From Varanus komodoensis (lineage: Eukaryota > Chordata > Lepidosauria > Squamata > Varanidae): a stretch of DNA of 64,000 nucleotides. The stretch covers positions 16,502,623 to 16,566,622 of the forward strand of contig NW_025335641.1 in the NCBI RefSeq assembly GCF_004798865.1, read 5' to 3'. This document shows, piece by piece, positions 44,035 to 54,599 of the stretch. The notes under the pieces are model-generated. The model was given only the letters and a program-made list of their open reading frames with translations, was not told the DNA's origin and made no database searches. The position numbers were made by a program, and so were the translations under genes. Every line of letters begins with the position of its first letter. The stretch's first letter is position 1.

Positions 44035-44870
44035 TGAATATTACTGTCAACAGTGAAGAAACTGAAATGGAGACTGTGCAGCCAAGAAATTAGAAGAAGG
44101 CTGAATCTTGAAAGGGCAGCAATGAAGATACTAGAAAATGTTCTCACATATGAGGGTGTTTCAGTGGAGGCCAAGGCCATGATAACCACACTTTTGTATT
44201 CCAATCACTATGGATGGGTGTGAAAGTTGGACAGTGAAGAAAGCTGAATGGAAGAAAATGGATGCATTTGGAACATGGTGCTAGAGAGGAGCTTTGTGAA
44301 TATCCTGGACTGACAGAAAGACAACCAAGTTGATCCTAGATCAAATCAAGCCAGAATTTCTCCTGGAAGCAAAAAATGATAAAACTGAGGCTGTCACACT
44401 TTGGGGTATGAGGTGGCAAGACTCACTGAAGAGGACAATAATTCTAGGAAAGTTGAAGGCAGGAGAAGAAGAGCAAATCCTATCATAAAATCATATCATA
44501 GAATCATAGAACCATAGAAAAAGTTTTGGAAGGGGCTGAGAAAGCCATTGGGTCCAACTTCCTGCTGTTGCAGGCCACCCATTTACGCCATCCCACTCAA
44601 ATGACCGTCCACATTCAATAAGAGCCCACAACCTCTCTAGGCAACTGGTTCGACTGTTGTGTTGCTCTAACAGTGAGGAAACCTTTCCTGATATCTGGCC
44701 TGAGATCTCAGATATCTAGCTATGGGATGGATGGATTGCATAAGGGAGGCCACAGCCTTGAGCTTACAGAAACTGAACAGGTTGTGAAGGAAAGGACATT
44801 TTGGAGGATACTCATTCATGGGCCACCGTAAGTCAGAGATGACTTGACAGCATGTAGCAACAAAATACTG
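44035..44870 (+). mobile_element. RTE/BovB-type LINE 3' region, split by a CR1
   Basis: Plus-strand pieces decode to the ORF2 C-terminus: 'KKMDAFGTWC' near 44255-44284, 'KLILDQIKPEFLLEAKN' near 44326-44378, then after the interruption 'GWMDCIREAT' near 44728-44756. The 3' end is 'gtaagtcagagatgacttga' (44828-44847) plus 'caacaaaa'. Frames are broken in several places. A CR1 at about 44473-44720 splits it, so the RTE copy is the older of the two. Confidence 0.8.
44473..44720 (-). mobile_element. CR1 LINE 3' end inserted in a BovB copy
   Basis: Antisense CR1 end with the diagnostic terminal octamer repeat (atcatagaatcatagaac, 44495-44513), then 'ttgggtccaacttcctgctg' and 'gaggaaacctttcctgatat'. 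About 240 bases, 5'-truncated, non-coding. Confidence 0.9.
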
Positions 44871-45328
44871 TGCACATCATCTCTGGATTGGTGATACTGA
44901 AACTTTAGAACAGAACATCCAAATTTTTGTCCATTTGGAACACCTATTAGAGGACAAGAGCAGAAAATTCCATCCAAAAGAAGCAAACGACTTCAGAAGT
45001 ATCTGCAGAGACTGCAGGACTAGATGAGAGGCAAAGTTTCCGGGTCCACAAAACAACCCCGAATTGGTGATTATTCTCTTTCCTGAATTTACAAATATTT
45101 TATTTTCAGTGATACATTTAACTCCACTGAAAAGTCTGTGAGTCTGCTTAAATATCTATGGAAGTCTGGGGAAAGTAGAGAAAATACAAAATGAAGAAAT
45201 AAAGCCTTCATTGCAGCCCATGAAGATAGGTTCAACTGCATTCAGTAGAATAGCCTTTCACATAAGTATGAAGATGGCTATAACCCTTAACACTCAGGTA
45301 GGAGGCCCGGAGATTCACAGCTAGCCCA

Positions 45329-45329
<1 letters not shown>
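44871..45329. other. Unique sequence
   Basis: No gene recognised. Confidence 0.4.
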
Positions 45330-45367
<38 letters not shown>

Positions 45368-45372
45368 CGTGC

Positions 45373-45425
<53 letters not shown>
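45330..45425. repeat. Compound microsatellite (GT)n(GA)n
   Basis: GT dinucleotides at 45330-45376 with three GTGC interruptions, then about 24 GA units to 45425. Frames through it (Ser-Leu and Thr-His runs) are artefacts. Confidence 0.97.
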
Positions 45426-45427
<2 letters not shown>

Positions 45428-47560
45428 TTAGCAAAAGCCTGTGGAGACCAAATGCACTGAGCAAGAATCCCAACAATCCCAGACATGGCAGTTGCAATGC
45501 CTTAAGAATGCCAGAGAACCAAACACCCAGAGATGCTTGGGTTGAGCACTCACATTGACCAGCACCAGCTCTGTACACCTTTATATTTCCCTCTTGCAGG
45601 CCAGATGCCAGGCATCTGATCCATGAGCCCGACGTGGCCTGCAGAGGTTTCACATCTGGCGCACAGAGTCTTCTTGCAGAAAGCAGATTGGTAAACAGAG
45701 TGGGTGGCAGGAAAAGTGGTCACTCTTTAGGCTGGGCGGCTTGGCACAGTGTCCAGTGTCTACAGTGTCCAAATGCTGTGAATATGCAGGGACTTGGTTG
45801 GTGCTGAGAGAGAGGGTTGCTCCTCCAAGCAATGACGATGTCCCCTTTTCCGTGCTGGGAGCATCATAGAAATCTGTTCCTCTCCTAGACTGGGAAAAGG
45901 CAAAATACTCCTGGGACTAAGGCTGGTAAAGGGTCCAGCTGGGAAAAATGTAGTGCCCTATTTTAAAAGAGTTCTGCACTTCTGCAATAGTCTAACCCTG
46001 TCCCTTATGAAATATACAATAAAGCAATGAGTTGTGGGGCTGTTGAAGCCAAAAACATACAAAGGGGCCACAGCAGTGTATGAACAACAAACCTACATTT
46101 GCTTTGCATTCAGTCACGACTCAATAGTTGCTATTATCAAGTAAACATGAGGCCGTTGCAATAAGCACCCGTGTTTGAATAAAAGAAATCATTACATATG
46201 TGTTCGGGATGCTATTTTCCCTGGAGCATCCTTAGCAATGGTAGCAACCCAGAATCAAAAGGAGACTCCACAATCTGCTACTGTTGGGTTACAGGCTTGG
46301 GGTGGGGGAAGTGGGGACAACATATTTCTTTCTTCTTTGGACGCAGCTGCCAGGGTAGAGAAGCGGGAGTGAGTTGCGTCGTGAGGGCTTGTCGAAGGTG
46401 GAATCTTCATGACTCAAAAATATAAAGAACGGGTGAAATCAGGGAATGTGATGAACCAGGACGGGGTGCTTAGCTCTGGCGAGGAAATATGGGGAGCATC
46501 TTCCCTGGTGCAAAAGAACCCATCTCGGTGCAAGACATGCTATTACTTTCTAAATAGCTTCGATGCCAAGCGGAAACGCTATATCTTAAGAAGAAACTCG
46601 ACACTGCACACTGAAGCACATTTTTCCCTGTCCAACACATGGGAGGGCCACATTTCACGGCAGAGTGGTGTTATTTTTAATGGAGCATGTGTTTGTCTTG
46701 TAAGTGTGTCAGAAGACAAGGAATGGGTCTCGGGTTTCCTTTTGCCATGCCTAGCACAGGAGGTGAACCCTGGCCGGCTCACCCATCGGCAGCAACGATC
46801 TTTGATATGACAGGAGGCATCACGACTCTCCAGATCGCATTGACAACACCCAAGTTGTGTGTCCATAGTAAACTATGCTGGGGGTGGGGTAGGGGCTTAT
46901 AGGGGGAGGCTGGGAATTTTCCAGAGCAAGCAAAAGTAATGAGCCAGTTCATTGGCAAACAATTAGCAGGCCTATAAACAGACTCGATGGACTTCTCCAG
47001 GATTAATGCAATGAAAATGGTACAGCTGACCTGAGGTTCAAGAGGCAGAGATTTTCTTGAGCTCAAAATAAGAAAATACAGTATTAATATGGGTGCATTG
47101 AAAGAACTATTGCACAAACTGTGCAGCAACTTCCAGCAAATCTATTTCTTTGTCTGCGGCACAGAAACAAGTAGCATTTTTGTAAGAAATGACCAAAATT
47201 GAAACTCCAAAAGGGTACTTTGAACTTCAATTCTTTCTTTTCTTCTCCTGCAGAAAAAAGGTAACAGATTTCAATTAAAATGGGTAATAGAAATCCTGGG
47301 TCAAGATGTCTCATCAGACTGTTTTTCATGAGGCATGCAATATAGATTCTCTCTGTACAATACAAAAATATAGCCATACTTCTAGTAGCCAGCTGAGGCT
47401 GTTTGCTTCTTTCAGCAGCATCTTCCAGTCCAAGTAAATGAACAAATAATGAAATGGCCCATGAAAATTCTGAACAAAGGCAGAGGAAGGGAGAACAGTT
47501 ATTGGAATTCTTGGGATTTCCTCCACAAGCCACACAGAAATGAATAGCATATCTAATAAA
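45426..47560. other. Unique sequence
   Basis: No gene recognised. A minus-strand frame at 47084-47533 (149 codons, non-ATG start) has no recognisable domain. 46930-47200 is repeat-free and AT-rich. Confidence 0.35.
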
Positions 47561-47639
47561 GAAGCATACTTATTATATTATATAAATAGTACAGTATTCC
47601 TTCCATGAGGTTAAACTGCTTTACATGCATTATAAGTAT

Positions 47640-48270
47640 ACCTTCTCCTATAGTTCTATAGTACCCATTAGCCAGAGCTCTCTGGGCAGTGTATAACTGT
47701 TCATAAGAATAGTATGATAAAATACAATAAAACTCCATACTATCTTGCTTGAAAATATACACATTTTAAACTAAAAACTGCTAACAGACATATAATGAAT
47801 GTTAAAACATCTGGGATGGATAACGCCTTCAAGATCATGGATATTCCAGTATATCTTTTAAAAACCTCTGCATAAATTCTTAACTGGGTGCTGAAAAGAT
47901 GACAAGGTTGGAGCCTGGTGGGCCTCAGTGGAGAGGTCACTGGAAAGATGGGGGCTACCACAGAGGAAGCTCTCCCTCTTATTTATTATTTATTTAGGAA
48001 ATTTCTATGCCACCCCATTCGCCGAAGCCTCGGGGCAGCTCACAAACATAAATAAACTTGGTTAAAATAACATAAATTAACAGTACAAATTACTCTTGCT
48101 GCTACCCTCCGAACATTCCTTGAAGTTGTAACTCAGATAAAAGTCTCGTACCTTCAGCATACTTTCTGAGCAGACTGTGATTGAAAGTAGTGCTCCATCA
48201 GGTATCGTGATCCTAAGCCATGTAAAGGCCAAAGGTAGCCCCTTGAATGCGGTTTGAAGATAGAGGATCC
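47640..48270 (-). mobile_element. Old L2-type LINE 3' region, interrupted by a younger L2 tip
   Basis: Antisense text in L2 order: 'agccagagctctctgggcag' (47671-47690), 'ggtgctgaaaagatgacaag' (47886-47905), 'gggctaccacagaggaagct' (47951-47970), then after the interruption 'ctaccctccgaacattcctt' (48102-48121) and 'atcctaagccatgtaaaggc' (48209-48228). No frame. Order and spacing match the L2 copies at 20640-20900 and 55300-55560. Confidence 0.65.
47975..48098 (-). mobile_element. Younger L2 3' tip
   Basis: 'tttatttattatttatttagg' region then 'ccgaagcctcggggcagctc' 'acaaacataaataa' closely matches the 3' end of the young L2 at 55098-55195 ('aaagcctcggggcggctcac'). Its surroundings are an older L2 that continues on both sides. 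Confidence 0.7.
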
Positions 48271-48274
48271 TCCC

Positions 48275-49060
48275 TTAACCTGAACTATTCCAAATGTGCT
48301 AGACGGCAGCTTCCATAATCCTCAGAGAACATGGCTAATGATGATGGTGGATGCAGTCCAATATGGGTGGTTTCATCACTGAGGTAGCATGGAGATTCCC
48401 AGTTTTTCTTTTACCACGTTTCAATGCATTGCCTACTCAGACAAAAGTTCTATTAAGTTCCACGGGACTTACTCCCAGGTAAGTAGGGATGGAATTTCAG
48501 TCTTCTCCTATAACAATTGCAGTAGCTGTCTTCATTCCAGTGGGTATACACTTGATACTAGCAAACTAGAGATCTGGGAGGAATGGGGGAAGCATTTCAT
48601 GTATAGCTCTAGGTTGTTACCAGATTTCATTCATAATAACTTTTGAAGCATAGGTTCACAGTACAATCCTGATTAAAAGGAAAATTGTAATTAAAACATA
48701 CCATAAAATAAAGCACAACTAAAAACACTGGAATTTTAAAAATAAACAGCTTTAACCCTTCTCCACCCCCACGACCACGGGCCCCATTTAGATCACCATT
48801 TTGTAACAGAAAGTGGAGATAGAGGGCCCCAATCCAAATTGGAATCATAGTGAAGGGAGAACGGTTAATGCCGCTTAACCCTCATACCATGGTCCCAATC
48901 CAATCAGGAACCCTAAACCTATTCCATAGTAAAAACACATTAAATTTTGTCTTTCAAAAAATGTTTGCTTTCAGAGACTTTCTCCTGAGAATGACAGAAC
49001 ACACAAATTACATAGTGTGCAGGGGTTGTTTACTCTAGAATAAATACATGCCTGAAACTT
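48275..49060. other. Unique sequence with one short fold-back repeat
   Basis: No gene recognised. The fold-back copy is listed separately at 48435-48505. Confidence 0.4.
48435..48505. repeat. Short fold-back repeat, 'aagtaagtcccattga' family
   Basis: 'ctattaagttccacgggact' 'tactcccaggtaagtag' is the central and right part of the family, and the closest to the usual form. Confidence 0.55.
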
Positions 49061-49064
49061 GGAT

Positions 49065-49325
49065 CAGGACTAGCAATTTGTGAAGAATCTGGTTGGGGGG
49101 TTGGAAATCCTCAGATTTCCTCAGCTCAGCTCCCCGGACTACAGCCTGTTTTCTTTCTGTCCTAAGTCTACCTCAGGCTGAGCAGTTCTGTGGGTATTGG
49201 GTGGGAAGCGAGTCCGAGCAAGTCCATGAGGCCACCTGCTGCCCATGTGCCTACTGTGCAAGCAGAGTTCTACTCCCACATATGTGGCTTGTGAACTTTC
49301 TGTATTTTGTGCAAACATGGCTCCA
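49065..49325 (+). repeat. Unnamed interspersed repeat, copy 2
   Basis: Partner of 18320-18520, in the same orientation. Contains 'cagatttcctcagctcagct' 'ccccggacta', 'gtcctaagtctacc' and 'catatgtggcttgtgaactt' 'tctgtattttgtgcaaacatgg'. This copy is longer, with an extra ~60 bases in the middle. Confidence 0.6.
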
Positions 49326-49554
49326 TTCACGTTCCCGAGCATCGTGGCTTTTGGCTCACTTCCTGGGCTGGGGTGAGCATGGGAAAGAAGTCCAGCAGGT
49401 GCTAGAGAGCCAGGTTCCAGCCAGCTCTTCTCATCCTTAATTAGGACCACCGAAGTGGGGAACAGACTCATTCCTTCCCTTCTGGCCACTTCTCTCCAGG
49501 ATTTCCCCCCAGTGTAATATCGATCCTATTGTTAACAAATGACCTGACAAAAGG

Positions 49555-49680
49555 AGCTGCCTGCTACATTATTGACACATGTTTAACTTCAGAAGTGGAT
49601 GGATAGTGTCTTTGCTGAGCTAGATGGACCAGCAGTGGGAACTATAGATGTAGGGAACTTCATATGTTCCTATGATAATA
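49555..49680 (+). mobile_element. CR1-type 3' end
   Basis: 'ctgagctagatggaccagca' ... 'aacttcatatgttcctatga' ends in the short 'gttcctatg' terminal motif of CR1-type elements. Fragment only. Confidence 0.55.
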
Positions 49681-49689
49681 TCAGACCTT

Positions 49690-49775
49690 CCCAATCTGAT
49701 GTCCTCCAGATATTTTGGACCACAACAGCCCCAGCCAGCTTAGTCAATGGCCCAGGATTATAGGAGCTGTAGTGT
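49690..49775. repeat. Fold-back repeat, 'ctgggagttgtag' family
   Basis: 'cctccagatattttggacca' 'caacagccccagccagc' on the left, 'aggattataggagctgtagt' on the right. Confidence 0.55.
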
Positions 49776-49779
49776 GAAA

Positions 49780-52250
49780 TATATAGAAGCCACTGACTGG
49801 GGAGATCTGGTGTGTGGCCACTGGCTGGGAGAATCTCTTCCCTGCAGGGGGTGAGGGCGATCATATCTTTCTCTGCTGGGTTTCCACAAAGTCTCTGGAG
49901 CTGGTTGATGATTATTAAATTGCTCTGCTGCTTTTAACTGCAGTTATTTTATTGTTTCTGCTGCTCTTCAATATACTCCATATTTTGTTGTGTTTATACT
50001 CGTACTGTACCTTGATCTTTTTAATCACATATTACAATTGTATTAATTAGCTCTTGTTAATTATCTGCAAGCTGCACTAGAATTCACTAAATTGAAACAT
50101 GCCACTCTTGGATGACTCCAAGAAACAGCAGGTGCACCCCTTCACTTGTTCCCCATCCTGCCCCCCTCCCCCAGCTTTCAGTTGCAGTAGATTTGTATTT
50201 AATGTCTATAGCAAATTCCGTCCTGTGCTAATAATGATCTTACCACCCTTCACTTCTCCAAAGAAGTTTTTCTGGAGTCACCCCTGGAGGCATCTAAAAC
50301 AGATTAGCTAGATAGACAGATAAATGGAAAGAAGGCAGTTTCATGTGTGTACACATCATCTTTGAGCCAAAGAGTGCCTTCTTTATTAAACTTGTTTGTG
50401 TGCCTTACAAGAGAAGCAGCAAGATGAGTGCTTGGTATATAAACTCAGTGGATCCAAGCAGCTTTCAGAGTCATTAACCATAGGTTGAGTCTTATGAAGC
50501 ACTTTGCCTTCAGTCTCTGAAATTCACCTGTCAATATATCAGAAAAAGGCTCCAAATAAACTCCATATTGTAGAACATTACTCTCTCTTCCTACGTGCGC
50601 AAGTTCCAATGCAAACATGACTCAAAATGAATGATAAAAAAGACGATGAAGAAGAATTCTGAAACAGACTTTTTGTGTTTTGGTTTACATTCATTTTGCC
50701 ACTTTTTTTTGGCTTTCCTCACATTCTGGCTTTTTGCCTGGACATTTCTTTTATTTATGTTATTTATTTATTTGTGTTACTCATCAGGATACAGAAAAAG
50801 AGCCCTGGAGCAGCGCTGAGGAGACAGGATCAGGCAGGGGATGTATCTTGAAAATGTTGGTGTGGCCTGAAGAATTCTGCAGGGCCAGATTGTTTTGGAC
50901 AAAAGGAGTGAGTGCTTTCCTGGACTTCCAGGAATGTATGGAGAATAAGGGATTAGTGCTGCTTCTGTTGTATCCAAGGCCTAAGCACAGCACCCAATAC
51001 ACACTGCTTATTACGCAGTTCTTGGATAAGGCTTTAAATAAATCTGTCCTAGCATAAAACCTATTCTCCTTATTAAGCACTACTCAGAAAAAGTTTTCAG
51101 TATATGTGGATGGTACAAAGAAGTACTACCCATCTCACCCACCTGTTTAGTCAGCTCATGGAAAAGACTGGTTGACTGGTATATATCCAGCATGTTTGGC
51201 TATTTGATAAATTGAGCTGGAACCCACTACAAGCAACCTGTCCCCAAGACAGAGATGGGATCTGAGCCCCAATTCGCTTTAAATCCAGTTTTCTATGCAT
51301 ACAGAAACCTGCTTTCACCAAAGGCAAACTGTTTCTTCCCCTGCTCTTCCACCCAATTCATTTCTCCATCTCTTTCTCTTTGTTATTCCAGATTGCCATC
51401 CATATTGTCTTTCTTTCAACCTGCTCACAGTCCATGGACATCTGCTCTCTCTCTCTCTTTGCACAACATTGTCTCTAATCATCCTTCACAATCACACACA
51501 CAAACGAGCATCCCATGCATCCATCAGAACCAGTCAAAAGCAACCCAAGTACGCGGAATGGAGGGTCTGGTTCTTATAATCCTGCTATTTTCATTTATGT
51601 CCCCTCACATACCTGTTTGAGCACTTCTTCCAGTGACCCTGTAAGTTAGACCCAACTATTTACTCTGATAAATTGAGTCTTGGAGAAAGTAAAAGGGGTA
51701 GAAACAGGTCACTAGAATAATTATATCACTTGTACAATTTTTATATTGGAATCAGAATTTTCCTTTTTCCCAGAGATCACGTTGGATTGTGCAGAGTGGT
51801 GTCTTCCTGCTAAAAACATGAAGCCCAACCTGGCCAAGGATTTGATTTTCGAGATGGTTGTTCTAAGTGTGATTGGTAGGAGAAACAGGGACCATGATTT
51901 ACACAGATTCAACCTTCTGTAGCATCCCGATCTATAAATTTTACATTCAAATTTTTATTTTAAAGTTGGGGAACTCTTGAGAAAAAATAAAGCTGTCCCT
52001 GCAAAAAGAGACCAGAAGAAAAAATCTTTTCTCTCTTTCTCTTTTTGCTGCATAGCAAATGACTGTGGAAATTGAGAAGTGCTTCTAAAACAGCTCATTA
52101 TCTAGCTAGAAGGCCTAATGTTCAAAGAGCTAAGAAAGTCACCATCTTAAGTTTCCATCTCTTTCTGTGTCTTACATTAAAATTAAATATGGCATGAAGT
52201 GGACCCTGATCCAGAAAGGAGTACAAATAGATAAGACCCTGATTTGGCCT
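49780..52250. other. Unique sequence, several AT-rich stretches
   Basis: No gene recognised. 49895-50080 is AT-rich and may hold an L2 3' UTR relic. 51990-52200 is repeat-free and could be regulatory. Evidence is weak for both. Confidence 0.35.
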
Positions 52251-52257
52251 ACATTGG

Positions 52258-52362
52258 ACACATGTATAGCACAATCCCATGAATGTCTATTTAGAAGGAA
52301 GTGTCACTGAATTCAACAGAACCTTTTCTCAAGGAAGTGGGTATAGGACTGAAGCCTTAAGT
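52258..52362. repeat. Short fold-back repeat, 'aagtaagtcccattga' family
   Basis: 'agcacaatcccatgaatgtc' then 'gtgtcactgaattcaacag' and 'gtgggtataggactgaagcc', arms complementary in outline. Confidence 0.55.
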
Positions 52363-52403
52363 ATTATTTTAAACTAGCTTTGCTCTTATCTCTCTTTCAA
52401 TCC

Positions 52404-52500
52404 TATCTAACTATTTAATTTCCATACCACCTAATAGCTGAAGCTCTCTGGACAGTTTATAACATTCCTAAAACAGAAGCATAATAAAATAAAAGGATAA
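52404..52500 (-). mobile_element. L2-type 3' tip
   Basis: 'atttccataccacctaatag' 'ctgaagctctctggacag' is the antisense of the L2 end 'ctgcccagagagct...gcggtataaa'. Tail 'ataataaaataaaagg'. Confidence 0.6.
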
Positions 52501-53155
52501 ATAATGAATAGCTTTGCTCTGATATCTCTGTATCTATCTCTCCATCTATTGATCACCTCTCTCTCATCCACCTATCAGTGTCTATCCATCTATCTATACT
52601 TATATAAGTGAAGAGGGAACTCCTAAAGCAAATTATGTTTTGTGGTTGCATGACACAACAGAATGTAACAGTGAGCACTGAAACCACAACATTATGTGTT
52701 GCCCTTGGGGAAACCCAGTCGCTGTAACTCCAATGGCATAAATTTCTTACATTCTCCCAGCATTAAATTCATCATTAAAATGAGGCTCTTCACTTTCTGA
52801 ACCTTCTCAGTAATGAGCACCTTGATAAGATGAAAAGCGTTTGGTACCAAAGGGAGCCCTAAGGAAAGTCAGGAGGGGCTGAAGAGTCTGGAAAACATAT
52901 TTGTTTTTTTTTTCTTGGAAATGGGTGCTATTCATAAAACATTTAGTGAGTTCAAGGTCAACCTGTTCTCCTGCTGTACACTATTTATAACAGGCATTTG
53001 ACAACTCAGTGACAGTCTCTCTTGCAGTCAGCTTAAACCTATTGGGTTAACCTGTTCAAAGAAAATCCATTTTTTCCTCATGGCATTCGTAATAAACTTG
53101 AACTGGAGAAGCAAGAAGTTTGCTTGCTTTAGAAATGTCAATTAAAATGTAATAC
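52501..53155. other. Unique sequence with an (ATCT)-rich run
   Basis: Degenerate ATCT/ATC tetramers at 52533-52600. The rest (52610-53110) is repeat-free and AT-rich, possibly regulatory. No gene. Confidence 0.4.
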
Positions 53156-53159
53156 ATAA

Positions 53160-53560
53160 ATAAAATGCACTGTTACATTTCTATCTTGCCTCCCACAGAA
53201 AAAGGCCCTCAAGCTGGGTAGCAATGACAACACAGAAATTAAGAACACATCTTTAATTAAAACATACCATAAAAACAAATCAATTAGAAAAACAGTTTCA
53301 AAAAATCTATAGGTAGCACCAAAGCATCTTTTAAAAACTCTTCCGCAGCACTCTAGGTCTGCCTGAATTTAAAAATATATATATTTCCCTGTTGGTGGAA
53401 GGCCAACAGAAGAGGGACTGTCCTATCCTCCTTTGAGAGGGAGATGTGTTTCCTCCAAACAGCTTATCCTGGTAGGTTCAAATTGAAGGATGCTGCCTTT
53501 GAAAGAGCCTGATCATAAGTCACACAGGTTTTTGAGATCATGGATCCAACAAACTTCCTT
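53160..53560 (-). mobile_element. Probable old L2-type LINE 3' region
   Basis: Antisense L2-like order: 'atttctatcttgcctcccac' (53178-53197), 'aaaaggccctcaagctgggt' (53200-53219), then long AT-rich 3' UTR text and 'ctcctttgagagggagatg'. Strongly decayed. Confidence 0.45.
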
Positions 53561-54029
53561 TGACACAGGTATCAGAAGGAACTACCTCAGACTAATATGC
53601 CTATGACTTAAGAAGCTTGAAGGTGTGTGGCTCTTCTGCAGGTTGTCCAGGTATATTAAAGGCACCATATTATAGCAGCCCAGATCCTTCTTTGTTGTCG
53701 CACCTTGGCTATGGAATACTCTCCCCATGAAGATGTGTTTGGCACTAACATCGCCATTGCATTGACCTCCTTCTCCGTTCTTATCAAATTGATCTGATTC
53801 TAAGTATGTTTACTAGTATTGGGCATTAATGATATTTGCATAGCGGACTGATATCCACAAGGATGGGAAGTGGCTTACATGTTTTATAAAAACATAGACA
53901 ATAAACATAACAGAAGTATTGCAAAATGGTTTCCTCAAATTCATTGTCTAGTTGCAGTTAGCAAAAAAATTGGAAGGACACTTGGCTGATTTTTCAGAGA
54001 GACTATTTCTAAAAAACTAAATCAGCTCT

Positions 54030-54128
54030 CCTCACTCTGGTGCTTTCTGAATGTTCTTGGCTACAGGTCCCATAATCCCATGGCGGCTGTAGTACTATAG
54101 GTGCCAAAGTCTGGTACATCTGTAGGTT
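54030..54128. repeat. Fold-back repeat, 'ctgggagttgtag' family (degenerate)
   Basis: 'tggctacaggtcccataatc' 'ccatggcggctgtagtac' lies at the centre, and outer parts 'gaatgttcttgg' and 'ctggtacatct' are in the expected places. Confidence 0.4.
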
Positions 54129-54186
54129 ACCAGGCTGTGGAAGGCTACCCTAGTTTTTGTGGAGGCAGGCTTGCAATTGCTGGCTA

Positions 54187-54191
54187 GGAAA

Positions 54192-54244
<53 letters not shown>
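54187..54244. repeat. Microsatellite (ATT)n running into an assembly gap
   Basis: At least eighteen ATT triplets end exactly at the first N. Its true length is unknown. Probably the (AAT)n tail of the antisense L2 beyond the gap. Confidence 0.95.
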
Positions 54245-54344
54245 NNNNNNNNNNNNNNNNNNNNNNNNNNNNNNNNNNNNNNNNNNNNNNNNNNNNNNNN
54301 NNNNNNNNNNNNNNNNNNNNNNNNNNNNNNNNNNNNNNNNNNNN
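54245..54344. other. Assembly gap (100 N)
   Basis: Exactly 100 unknown bases. The gap lies between an (ATT)n run and L2 coding sequence. Confidence 0.99.
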
Positions 54345-54548
54345 AGAGAAAGCCCTCCTCCGAGTACTTACTCTCCTAATTTCTTTCATGGAGGGTTCCC
54401 AGAGAAGGGCCTCTCCCGCAGATCTCAAGGGGCGGTCGGGCAAATACGGACGTAAGCGCTCGTTCAGGTAGCCAGGACCCAAGCCGTTTAGGGCTTTATA
54501 GGTCATAATCAACACCTTAACTTTATAGGTCATAACCAACACCTTAAG
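54345..54548 (-). mobile_element. L2-type LINE, ORF2 C-terminus
   Basis: Antisense frame encodes MTYKALNGLGPGYLNERLRP, then RPLRSAGEALLWEPSMKEI and RRVSTRRRAFS, the C-terminal block of the L2 ORF2 (compare 55194-55643). The 3' part is lost in the gap. Its inner end carries a 27-base tandem duplication at 54492-54547. Confidence 0.85.
54492..54547. repeat. 27-bp tandem duplication
   Basis: 'ctttataggtcataancaac' 'accttaa' occurs twice, end to end, with one mismatch. Part of an L2 copy. Confidence 0.85.
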
Positions 54549-54574
54549 AAGACAACTTTAGCAGTTGTCTTCTT
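54546..54574. repeat. Perfect 12-bp hairpin
   Basis: aagaagacaact, loop ttagc, agttgtcttctt. It immediately follows the tandem duplication at the edge of an L2 fragment. Confidence 0.85.
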
Positions 54575-54599
54575 GTAGCAATTGTAGTCTTCTTGCTGC

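Noticed and set aside
45330-45425. CRISPR or other regularly spaced array
   Set aside because: Pure dinucleotide repeat without spacers; no spaced direct repeats were found anywhere in the window.
45232-45653. Frames with Ser-Leu and Thr-His repeats
   Set aside because: Translations of the GT/GA microsatellite.
47084-47533. 149-codon minus-strand frame
   Set aside because: No ATG at its start, no recognisable domain, and an overlapping frame in another phase; length is within chance for 64 kb.
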